From the NCBI GenBank assembly GCA_020161655.1, contig JAIUPC010000007.1, positions 124,001 to 188,000 of the forward strand: a DNA stretch of 64,000 bases. The letters are read 5' to 3'. Positions 57,332-64,000 of this stretch are shown in pieces. The notes below the pieces were generated by a model, which searched no databases, was not told the DNA's origin, and saw only the letters and a program-made list of their open reading frames with translations. Both the position numbers and the translations under genes were made by a program. Source of the stretch: Pseudomonadota bacterium. GTDB lineage: Bacteria > Pseudomonadota > Alphaproteobacteria > Rhodobacterales > Rhodobacteraceae. Numbering within the stretch: the stretch's first letter is position 1; each line of letters starts with the position of its first letter.

Positions 57332-58555
57332 TCAGGCCGCCCGCTTCGCAGCCGGACGACGCCCGCCCGGACGGCGCGGACGCGCGCCCGAGGGCTTCTT
57401 CGGCGCGTTCCCGGCGGGGCTGCGCCCGGCCCAGGCGACGCCACCAGCAACCGGAACCTTCTGGCCCAGAAGCTTCTCGATGGCCTTCAGATCGCCCATC
57501 TCGTCCGCAGCGCAAAGCGCCACGGCCCGGCCCTCGGCCCCGGCCCGCGCGGTGCGGCCGATGCGGTGGACATAGTTCTCGGGCACGTTCGGAAGCTCGA
57601 AATTGTAGACGTATTCCACGCCCGGAATGTCGATCCCGCGCGCGGCCACATCGGTCGCCACCAGGACCCGGATCTTGCCCTCGCGGAACTCCGTCAGCGC
57701 CCGCGTCCGCTGGCCCTGGCTCTTGTTGCCGTGGATCGACGAGGCCGCGAACCCGGCCTTGTCGAGGTTCTTCATCAGCTTTTCCGCGCCATGCTTGGTG
57801 CGGGCAAAGACCAGCGCCCGGTCGTCGCGATGGGCGTCGAGAAGGTCGATGAGCAGCGCCTGCTTGTCGCCGGCGGAAACGAAATGCACGGCTTGAGTGA
57901 CCTTGTCGGCGGCCTTGCCGGGGGGCGCCACCTCGATCCGCACCGGATCGGTCAGGTAGGCACCGGCCAGTTCCGCCATCAGCTTCGGCATGGTCGCCGA
58001 AAAGAGCATGGTCTGCCGCGCCTTCGGCAGAAGCGCCGCGATCCGGCGCAGCGCATGGATGAAGCCGAGGTCGAGCATCTGGTCCGCCTCGTCAAGGACG
58101 AGGAACTTCGCGGTATTGAGCCGCACCGCCTTGCGGTCGATGAGGTCGATAAGCCGACCCGGCGTCGCCACCAGGATCTCGGTGCCACGGAACAGCATGT
58201 CGGCCTGCGGCCCGAGCGAACGCCCACCCACGACAAGGCCGATGCGCGGCCGGTTCGCACCGGCGGCAAGGTCCATCAGCACGGCATGGATCTGCATCGC
58301 AAGCTCGCGCGTCGGCGCAAGGACCAGCGCATGGACCGTCTTCGGCTCAGCACGTTCCTTGCCGATCAGCGCGTTCAGAAGCGGCAGGCCGAAGGAGGCG
58401 GTCTTGCCGGTCCCGGTCTGGGCAAGGCCAAGGATGTCGCGGCCCTTCAGCGCCTCGGGGATCGCCCGCGCCTGGATCGGCGTCGGCAACGACATGCCAA
58501 GTTCCGCCAGACGCGCGGTCAGTCGGGGCGTCAGCCCCAGTTTTTCGAAAGTCAT
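57332..58555 (-). CDS. DEAD-box RNA helicase (RhlE-like)
   Basis: ATP-dependent RNA helicase of 407 residues. Q motif LGLTPRLTARLAELGMSLPTPIQ in outline, then AQTGTGKT (motif I), PTRELA (Ia), DEAD (II), SAT (III), ARGIDIPGV (V) and HRIGRTARAG (VI). The C-terminus (about 375-407) is basic and rich in Arg, Lys, Pro, typical of RhlE-type tails. Probably unwinds mRNA or rRNA. Confidence 0.95.
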   Translation of the reverse strand: MTFEKLGLTPRLTARLAELGMSLPTPIQARAIPEALKGRDILGLAQTGTGKTASFGLPLLNALIGKERAEPKTVHALVLAPTRELAMQIHAVLMDLAAGANRPRIGLVVGGRSLGPQADMLFRGTEILVATPGRLIDLIDRKAVRLNTAKFLVLDEADQMLDLGFIHALRRIAALLPKARQTMLFSATMPKLMAELAGAYLTDPVRIEVAPPGKAADKVTQAVHFVSAGDKQALLIDLLDAHRDDRALVFARTKHGAEKLMKNLDKAGFAASSIHGNKSQGQRTRALTEFREGKIRVLVATDVAARGIDIPGVEYVYNFELPNVPENYVHRIGRTARAGAEGRAVALCAADEMGDLKAIEKLLGQKVPVAGGVAWAGRSPAGNAPKKPSGARPRRPGGRRPAAKRAA

Positions 58556-58884
58556 TCAAATTCCTCTGCGGACCCCCAAAGGCCCGGATATGGCGCGCCG
58601 CCGTCAGGCAGCCTCTGCGCCGGGATGCGCCGCGAAGCACCGCCGCCGGGACCTCATTGCCCCGGGGCCGCTCGCAGGCGGCGTCCCCCTCGCGTGAATG
58701 CGGGAAACTGTCGTTCGGACGTTCGTCACGGGCCGAGGCCCGCCTGCTCACGCGGCAGAACTCCGACGACTGGCCCGATATGGATGCTGCGGCGCAGAAA
58801 GTCAACCGGAAGATTTGGCACGCCACCTTGCCGCCCCGGCTTCGCGCCTGCATTCTGTGAATGCCCCTGCCCCGAGATGGTCCC
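58556..58884. other. 329-base divergent gap
   Basis: Lies between the helicase and SRAP genes, which diverge. GC-rich with no recognisable gene, repeat or promoter; it may include an untranslated leader for the helicase. Confidence 0.4.
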
Positions 58885-59505
58885 ATGTGCAACCTCTACA
58901 ACCAGACGACCGCCAAGGAAGCGATGCGCCGGCTGATGAACTTCACCCAGGACCTGACCGGGAATATCGAGCCGGGCGAGGTCTATCCCGACCGCATGGC
59001 CCCGATCATCCGCAACAGCGCCGGGGGCCGCGACCTCGCCATGGCGCGCTGGGGCATGCCGACGCCGCCGCAATTCCTTGCCGGACGGAAGACCGACCGC
59101 GGCATCACCAACATCCGCAACACCGCCTCGCCCCACTGGCGGCGCTGGCTCGGGGTCGAACACCGCTGCCTGGTGCCCTTCACCGCCTTCGCCGAACCCG
59201 ATGCCGCGAAGGGCGGCAATACCTGGTTCACCTTGCGAGGCGACCGCCCCGCCTTCTTCGCCGGCCTAAACCTCTGCGGCTGGACCTCGGTGCGCAAGCT
59301 GAAGGACGGCGAGACGACGGACGATCTCTTCGCCTTCCTCACCACCGAAGCCAACGCCCTCGTCGCCGCCATCCACCCCAAGGCCATGCCGGTCATCCTG
59401 ACCCAACCGGACGACTGGGAGACCTGGCTGACCGCCCCCTGGACCAGTGCCGCCCGACTGCAACGCCCGCTTGCGGACGATGTGCTGGAACGGCAGGCAT
59501 CGTAG
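58885..59505 (+). CDS. SRAP-domain protein (YedK/HMCES family)
   Basis: Protein of 206 residues. Starting at 58885 makes Cys2 the residue after Met, which in SRAP proteins links covalently to abasic sites in single-stranded [26 protein letters not shown] and [10 protein letters not shown] are the conserved blocks; the usual GFYEW block reads AFAEPDA here. The upstream ATG at 58861 would bury the catalytic cysteine and is rejected. Confidence 0.9.
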   Translation: MCNLYNQTTAKEAMRRLMNFTQDLTGNIEPGEVYPDRMAPIIRNSAGGRDLAMARWGMPTPPQFLAGRKTDRGITNIRNTASPHWRRWLGVEHRCLVPFTAFAEPDAAKGGNTWFTLRGDRPAFFAGLNLCGWTSVRKLKDGETTDDLFAFLTTEANALVAAIHPKAMPVILTQPDDWETWLTAPWTSAARLQRPLADDVLERQAS

Positions 59506-59538
59506 CCGCCGCGCGAAGTTATCTCTGAGGGAGGTGAT

Positions 59539-59614
<76 letters not shown>

Positions 59615-59723
59615 GCACCGGCGCGCGTTCTGGGGCAAATCCGGGCGGGTGTCAAGAAGCCTCTTGCCTTGCCGGGCGCTTTTCGCCGACCCTGACCGAA
59701 CCGTTTTCGCTCAACGGGTTGCC

Positions 59724-61004
59724 ATGCCGACCGAGACCCGCAAGCTCCTCTCGAAATCGCTCTTCCGTCTCAGACGGTTGTTCCGGAAGCTCTGGGTCCG
59801 GACCTGGGGTTTTGCCTTTCTGGCGCTGGCGGCGGCGGCACTGAGCCGTGTCCTCGCACCCTTCCTGCCCGCTTCGCTGGCAAGTTTCGCCGATGTCGGC
59901 GCGGTCCTGAACATCCTTGCCGTCCTCTCCGCCTCTATGCTCGCCGTCACGACATTCTCCCTCGGCGTCATCATGTCGACGCGCCTCGCGATCATCAGCA
60001 CGATCACGCCCCGCGCGCATCAATTCGTCGCCGACGACCCGGTGACGCAGCGGGTGCTCGCCACCTTCATGGGCGCCTTCGTCTATGCGCTGACCGGGCA
60101 GGTCCTCCTCTGGACCGGCGTCTATGAACAGGGCGCCTCGGCGGTCCTGCTCCTCGTCAGCATCCTTGTCCTCATCCTCGTCGTGGTGGCGATGCTAAGC
60201 TGGATCGGCCACCTGACCAAGGTCGGCAGCATCCCGGCAACGGTGGAGGAGCTGGAGGAAGCGTTGGAGGATGCCTTCGCCGACTGGCGCGGCCGCCCGG
60301 CGCTTGGCGCCCGCCCGGTGGCGCGGGATGCGCCGCCCGGCGATGCCACCGCGACCGTCGCCGCGACCGCGGCCGGCTATGTCCAGCACGTCGACATCGG
60401 CGCGCTCAACGATCTGGCCGAAAGGGCGGGCGCAGCGATCCATGTCAAAGCCCCGCCCGGCAGCTTCGTCGTGCCGGGCACGCCGCTCTGCCACCATTCA
60501 GGACAGATGGACCCCGCCGACCTCCGCGCCGCCTTCACCATCGACCGCACCCGCGCCTTCGATCAGGACGTGCGCTTCGGCATCATCGTCCTCTCGGAGA
60601 TCGCCCAGCGCGCTCTCTCGCCCGCCGTCAACGACCCCGGCACGGCGATCTTCATCATCGACCGCATCACCGCCCATCTTGTCGGCGATGGCCGCCCGGA
60701 TGCGCCCGAGCCGCCGACCTGCCCGCTTGTCTTCATGCCCGAGGTGACGCCCGCCGACCTGATCGCCGACGGACTTGCGCCGATTGCCCGCGACGGGGCG
60801 GAGAAGGTGGAGATCCAGGACCGCTTGCAGCGCGCCTTCGCCACGCTTGCCCACCAGGGCGACCGGACGCTCGCCGATGCGGCCCGCGATGCCTCGCGCC
60901 GTGCCGCCAGCCTTGCGGAGGAGGCGCTGAAACTCCCCGAGGACCGCGCCCGCATCCGGGCCATGGCCGCCACGGTGCAAGGGACCGGCGCTTCAGCCAT
61001 GTGA
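59724..61004 (+). CDS. DUF2254 membrane protein
   Basis: Predicted membrane protein of 426 residues with four transmembrane helices (about 25-160), including SMLAVTTFSLGVIMSTRL, and a long soluble C-terminal domain with ALSPAVNDPGTA, the signature of DUF2254. Function unknown. ATG 59724 gives the family length; 59649 would overlap no gene but adds an unsupported extension. Its end overlaps trxC by 12 bases, convergent. Confidence 0.88.
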   Translation: MPTETRKLLSKSLFRLRRLFRKLWVRTWGFAFLALAAAALSRVLAPFLPASLASFADVGAVLNILAVLSASMLAVTTFSLGVIMSTRLAIISTITPRAHQFVADDPVTQRVLATFMGAFVYALTGQVLLWTGVYEQGASAVLLLVSILVLILVVVAMLSWIGHLTKVGSIPATVEELEEALEDAFADWRGRPALGARPVARDAPPGDATATVAATAAGYVQHVDIGALNDLAERAGAAIHVKAPPGSFVVPGTPLCHHSGQMDPADLRAAFTIDRTRAFDQDVRFGIIVLSEIAQRALSPAVNDPGTAIFIIDRITAHLVGDGRPDAPEPPTCPLVFMPEVTPADLIADGLAPIARDGAEKVEIQDRLQRAFATLAHQGDRTLADAARDASRRAASLAEEALKLPEDRARIRAMAATVQGTGASAM

Positions 61005-61439
61005 GCGGACGAAGGCCTCGATCTCTGCCGCGGGTCGCGCACCCGGCAGCCGCGCCACCTCGCGCCCGTTCTTCCAGAGGATCAGAAGCGGGATGCCGCG
61101 AATGCCGAGCCGGGCCGAGACGGCGGGGAAATCCTCGGTGTTGATCTTGGCGAAACGCGCGCTGACCTTCAGCGACTGCGCGGCGCGGGCAAACTCCGGC
61201 GCCATCGACCGGCAGGGTCCGCACCATGGCGCCCAGTAGTCGACAACCAGCGGCAAGGCGTCGCCCCGCGTCAACGCGTCATGCGCGGAAAGGTCCAGTT
61301 CCGCCACCTTGCCGGTGACAAGCGGATCGCCACAGGAGCCGCATTTCGGCCCCTCGGCAAGCCGCGCCAACGGCACCCGGTTCGCCTGCCCGCAGGTGGC
61401 GCAGACAAGCTTCACCGCATCTTTCACCGCTTCGGCCAT
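60993..61439 (-). CDS. trxC: Thioredoxin 2
   Basis: TrxC of 148 residues: an N-terminal zinc ribbon with Cys13/Cys16 and Cys33/Cys36, then a thioredoxin fold with the active site WCGPC at Cys73/Cys76 and the cis-proline region GIRGIPLLI. Reduces protein disulfides, often under oxidative stress. Convergent with the DUF2254 gene. Confidence 0.95.
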   Translation of the reverse strand: MAEAVKDAVKLVCATCGQANRVPLARLAEGPKCGSCGDPLVTGKVAELDLSAHDALTRGDALPLVVDYWAPWCGPCRSMAPEFARAAQSLKVSARFAKINTEDFPAVSARLGIRGIPLLILWKNGREVARLPGARPAAEIEAFVRSHG

Positions 61440-61505
61440 GTCATCCCCCGCGCCGCACCCATGCCCGGAATGTCAGGCCCGGCGCGGCGGTTTTCAAGGG
61501 CCTAG

Positions 61506-61823
61506 CTAAAGCAGGTCCTCCTCCTCGCCGGTCACATCGACGCCCAGCGCCTCAAGCCCCGCCTCAAGATTTTCCGCCAGATGTGGCATCCCCATCAGGT
61601 AATCCTCGGTCGGGACCGTCGCCTCGGCCAGCGCCGTCGCCACAGCCTCATCGAATTCCTCGGCCTCGAAAGCACCGCGCCCGACCCAGGCCACGGCGGT
61701 CAACTCGGCCTTCTCGTCCTCGGCGAGGCCGGCAATGAAACCGGCAAGCTGTGCCTCTGCCGAGGCGCCTTCACGCGCCAGCAGTATGACCTGCACCACG
61801 ACAGCCGGCGCGATTTCCATCAT
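61506..61823 (-). CDS. DUF3775 domain protein
   Basis: Acidic protein of 105 residues with the segment DYLMGMPHLAENLEAGLEALG that I associate with DUF3775. Function unknown. ATG at 61823 is preceded by GGAAGGAAAG; the frame extends upstream into the region before the ArsR gene, which is divergent. Confidence 0.8.
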   Translation of the reverse strand: MMEIAPAVVVQVILLAREGASAEAQLAGFIAGLAEDEKAELTAVAWVGRGAFEAEEFDEAVATALAEATVPTEDYLMGMPHLAENLEAGLEALGVDVTGEEEDLL

Positions 61824-61906
61824 CTTTCCTTCCCCCATTGCCTCTTCCGACGACAGCACGGGCGCCGCCTGCCTGCATTGATGCGTATCAAGCCTGCCCC
61901 CGCACT

Positions 61907-61970
61907 CATTCAACAGATGGGTTGACTGATTCGCCGCAAGCCCTATCATTCAATATCATGGTTGAATCAG
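61907..61970. promoter_or_regulatory. ArsR promoter with tandem operator-like repeats
   Basis: A promoter reads TTGACT (61922-61927), 16 bases, TATCAT (61944-61949), which would start transcription at about the ATG at 61958, so the mRNA may be leaderless. Two matching sites, CATTCAA-N7-GTTGA at 61907-61925 and 61947-61965, each with inverted TCAA and TTGA 12 bases apart, overlap the -35 box and the start codon. They are 40 bp apart. Autoregulation is likely. Confidence 0.6.
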
Positions 61971-62329
61971 AATCACCCCACTTGAGCGCCATCTTCCACG
62001 CCCTCGGCGATCCGACCCGGCGCGACATGATCCGCGACCTCGCCAGTGGAGAACGCACCGTCGGCGACCTTGCCGCGCCGCACGCGATCTCGCTCGCCGC
62101 CGCATCGAAGCACGTGAAAGCGCTCGAATCCGCCGGGCTGATCCGGCGTGAGATCCGCTGGCGGACTCACATCTGCCACCTGAACCCTGGCGCTCTGGCT
62201 GCGGCGCATGACTGGCTCGACAGCTACCGGCGCTTCTGGACCGACAGGCTCGACATCCTCGAAGACCTGCTCCGGCAGGAGGACAAGGCACCGAAACCGA
62301 AACCCGAACCGGAAGGAGACGCGACATGA
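61958..62329 (+). CDS. ArsR family transcriptional regulator
   Basis: Winged-helix regulator of 123 residues. IFHALGDPTRRDMIRDL begins the domain and SLAAASKHVKALESAGLIRRE is the recognition helix and wing. It lacks the CXC metal site of ArsR itself, so it belongs with the metal-independent group that commonly pairs with SRPBCC genes. Its stop overlaps the next gene's start by four bases. Confidence 0.93.
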   Translation: MVESESPHLSAIFHALGDPTRRDMIRDLASGERTVGDLAAPHAISLAAASKHVKALESAGLIRREIRWRTHICHLNPGALAAAHDWLDSYRRFWTDRLDILEDLLRQEDKAPKPKPEPEGDAT

Positions 62330-62859
62330 CCCCCGCCGACACGATCGACCTTTACGGCAAGCTTACCACGCATGACACGCTGGAGATATCCCGCCTCCTG
62401 CCCGGCCCGATCGAGCGGGTCTGGTCCTGGCTCACCGAAAGCGACCTGCGCCGGAAATGGCTGGCTTCGGGCGAGATGCCGATGGAAATGGATGGCGAAT
62501 TCACCCTCACCTGGCGCAATGACGACCTGACCTCGCCGCCCGGCAAGCGGCCCGAGGGGTTCGGCGAGGAACATTCGATGGCGAGCCGGATCACCGACCT
62601 CGCCCCGAAACGCCGCCTCGCCTTCACCTGGGGCGACAATGGCGAGGTCGAGATCACGCTTGAGCCAAGGGGCGAGGATGTGCTCCTGACCCTCGTCCAC
62701 AAGCGCACCCGCGACCGCCTGATGCGGCTCATGGTCGGCGCCGGCTGGCACGCCCATCTCGACATCCTGAAAGCGCGTCTCGAAGGACAATCGCCCGCGC
62801 CCTTCTGGGACACTTGGCAGGTTCTCAGGGCCGAATACGACCGCCGCATCGCCGCCTGA
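62326..62859 (+). CDS. SRPBCC (AHSA1-like) protein
   Basis: Protein of 177 residues of the SRPBCC/START-like fold: PIERVWSWLTESDLRRKWL, then the strand run and a C-terminal helix (GWHAHLDILKARLEG). It should bind a hydrophobic ligand; function unknown. It is coupled to the ArsR gene, an arrangement common in actinobacteria and proteobacteria. Confidence 0.92.
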   Translation: MTPADTIDLYGKLTTHDTLEISRLLPGPIERVWSWLTESDLRRKWLASGEMPMEMDGEFTLTWRNDDLTSPPGKRPEGFGEEHSMASRITDLAPKRRLAFTWGDNGEVEITLEPRGEDVLLTLVHKRTRDRLMRLMVGAGWHAHLDILKARLEGQSPAPFWDTWQVLRAEYDRRIAA

Positions 62860-62889
62860 CCAAAGCGCAAGGCTGGGCATAAGGCACTT

Positions 62890-62926
62890 CCCCTCCCCCT
62901 TCGTGGGGAGGGGTCAGGGGTGGGGG
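62890..62926. repeat. CCTCCCC/GGGGAGG repeat, copy d
   Basis: Fourth copy of the family at 16152 and 45331, located between the convergent SRPBCC and gcvP genes. Confidence 0.8.
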
Positions 62927-63024
62927 CCATCGCATCCCGCTCATGCCCCCCGTAGGCTGCGCATTCATCGCGCACCCCCCCCTGCCCCCCCGTTGCGCCA
63001 ACCGCCATTCCACCGCCCGCTGCT

Positions 63025-63064
63025 GTCGGGCAAAATGCCCGACGCGAAACCGACGGATACCCGA
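63025..63064. repeat. GTCGGGCA palindrome downstream of gcvP
   Basis: GTCGGGC / GCCCGAC with loop AAAAT (63025-63043), then CCGACGGATACCCGACGC, related to the repeat at 16674. On the minus strand it follows the gcvP stop closely and could serve as a terminator. Confidence 0.55.
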
Positions 63065-63066
63065 CG

Positions 63067-64000
63067 CTATTCCGCCGCCTCCATGTAGCTTTCGACCGGC
63101 GGGCAGATGCAGACGAGGTTGCGGTCGCCGTAGACGTTGTCGACCCGGCCAACCGGCGGCCAGTACTTGTCCACCCGGAACGAGGCCGGCGGGAAGCAGC
63201 CCTGTTCGCGGCTGTAGGGCCGGTCCCAGTCGCCGATGAGCGCGCTGACCGTATGGGGCGCGTGTTTCAGCGGGTTGTTCTCGGCATCCATCTCGCCCTT
63301 CTCGATCGCCGCGATCTCGTCGCGGATCGAGAGCATGGCGGTAATGAAGCGGTCCAGTTCGGCCTTGGTCTCCGATTCCGTCGGCTCCACCATCAGCGTC
63401 CCGGCCACCGGCCAGGACATGGTCGGCGCATGAAAACCGTTGTCGATCAAGCGCTTGGCAATGTCGTCAACGGTCACATGGGCGCTATCGGCGAAGGGCC
63501 GCGTGTCAAGGATGCACTCATGCGCGACCCTGCCCTGCTTGCCCTTGAAGAGAACGCCGTAAGCCCCTTCCAGCCGCTTGGCGATGTAGTTGGCATTGAG
63601 GATCGCCACCTTCGTCGCCTGCGTCAGCCCGGCCCCGCTCATCAACAGGATATAGGCCCAGGAGATCGGCAGGATCGAGGCCGACCCCCAGGGCGCCGCC
63701 GAAACCGGCCCCTCAAGCCCCCCGATCGCCGGATGGCCCGGCAGGTAGGGTTCCAGATGCGCTTTGACGCCGATCGGCCCCATGCCCGGTCCACCGCCGC
63801 CATGCGGGATGCAGAAGGTCTTGTGGAGGTTGAGGTGGCTCACGTCACCGCCCAGATCGCCCGGCCGGACAAGCCCGACCATGGCGTTCATGTTGGCCCC
63901 GTCGATATAGACCTGACCGCCGAAATTGTGCGTGATATCACAGACTTCGCGGACCGTCTCTTCGAAGACGCCATGCGTGGAAGGATAGGTGATCATGCAG
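63067..64000 (-). CDS. gcvP: Glycine dehydrogenase (P protein), C-terminal part
   Basis: The last 310 or so residues of the glycine cleavage P protein; the gene continues beyond the right edge. [12 protein letters not shown] and [18 protein letters not shown] contain the PLP-binding lysine, and [13 protein letters not shown] is conserved near the C-terminus. It decarboxylates glycine with PLP and passes the methylamine to the H protein. Confidence 0.97.
   Translation of the reverse strand, partial: CMITYPSTHGVFEETVREVCDITHNFGGQVYIDGANMNAMVGLVRPGDLGGDVSHLNLHKTFCIPHGGGGPGMGPIGVKAHLEPYLPGHPAIGGLEGPVSAAPWGSASILPISWAYILLMSGAGLTQATKVAILNANYIAKRLEGAYGVLFKGKQGRVAHECILDTRPFADSAHVTVDDIAKRLIDNGFHAPTMSWPVAGTLMVEPTESETKAELDRFITAMLSIRDEIAAIEKGEMDAENNPLKHAPHTVSALIGDWDRPYSREQGCFPPASFRVDKYWPPVGRVDNVYGDRNLVCICPPVESYMEAAE

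Noticed and set aside
58861-58884. Earlier start for the SRAP gene
   Set aside because: It would displace the catalytic cysteine from position 2, which the family requires.

Overview
This high-GC window looks like the chromosome of an alphaproteobacterium of the Rhodobacteraceae. The main reason is the gene order. A minus-strand run mcl2, nnrU, DUF1737 gene, mch, sdhC, sdhD, sdhA faces away from a plus-strand run mdh, sucC, sucD, sucA, sucB, lpd, as I remember it from Rhodobacter sphaeroides. The mesaconyl-CoA hydratase and malyl-CoA thioesterase genes point to the ethylmalonyl-CoA pathway. No rRNA, prophage, insertion sequence or CRISPR array was seen.

Positions 1-18140 are a central-carbon region. 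It holds succinate dehydrogenase, malate dehydrogenase, succinyl-CoA synthetase and the whole 2-oxoglutarate dehydrogenase complex (E1, E2 with two lipoyl domains, E3). Two surface-carbohydrate genes are interleaved in it: a GT61 glycosyltransferase fused to a methyltransferase (6223-8118) and a sulfotransferase (10463-11182). The sdh and suc promoter regions each carry two GTGATCAC palindromes exactly 21 bp apart, which suggests one regulator for both.

Positions 18299-24958 hold housekeeping and regulatory genes: a GntR regulator, a DUF45 metallopeptidase, a TIGR02300 zinc-ribbon protein, tRNA-Ala(GGC), a GlxA/AraC regulator, an Rrf2 regulator, tex and an acyl-CoA thioesterase.

Positions 25325-48942 form a large cell-surface polysaccharide or glycolipid locus. 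It has a nine-gene, tightly overlapping minus-strand operon (UXS-type decarboxylase, membrane protein, two GT2 enzymes, LPG-synthase-type membrane protein, UDP-galactopyranose-mutase-like flavoprotein, polysaccharide deacetylase, flippase, GT4). Around it lie a second mutase-like flavoprotein, a nucleotide-sugar dehydrogenase, an epimerase, a GT-C enzyme, a GMC oxidoreductase with a four-cysteine motif, and the dTDP-rhamnose genes rfbCB and rfbDA, which are separated by a reverse-strand degP-like protease gene. No priming transferase, Wza/Wzc-like export protein or certain polymerase is present.

Positions 49098-64000 hold 5-oxoprolinase genes pxpBCA, an RND efflux pair, cysK, a DEAD-box helicase gene, an SRAP-domain gene, tRNA-Ala(CGC), a DUF2254 gene, trxC, a DUF3775 gene, an ArsR/SRPBCC pair with tandem operator-like repeats, and the C-terminal part of gcvP. 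Several convergent gene junctions across the window carry GC-rich hairpin repeats; one about 95-bp family occurs three times with paired (compensatory) base changes.
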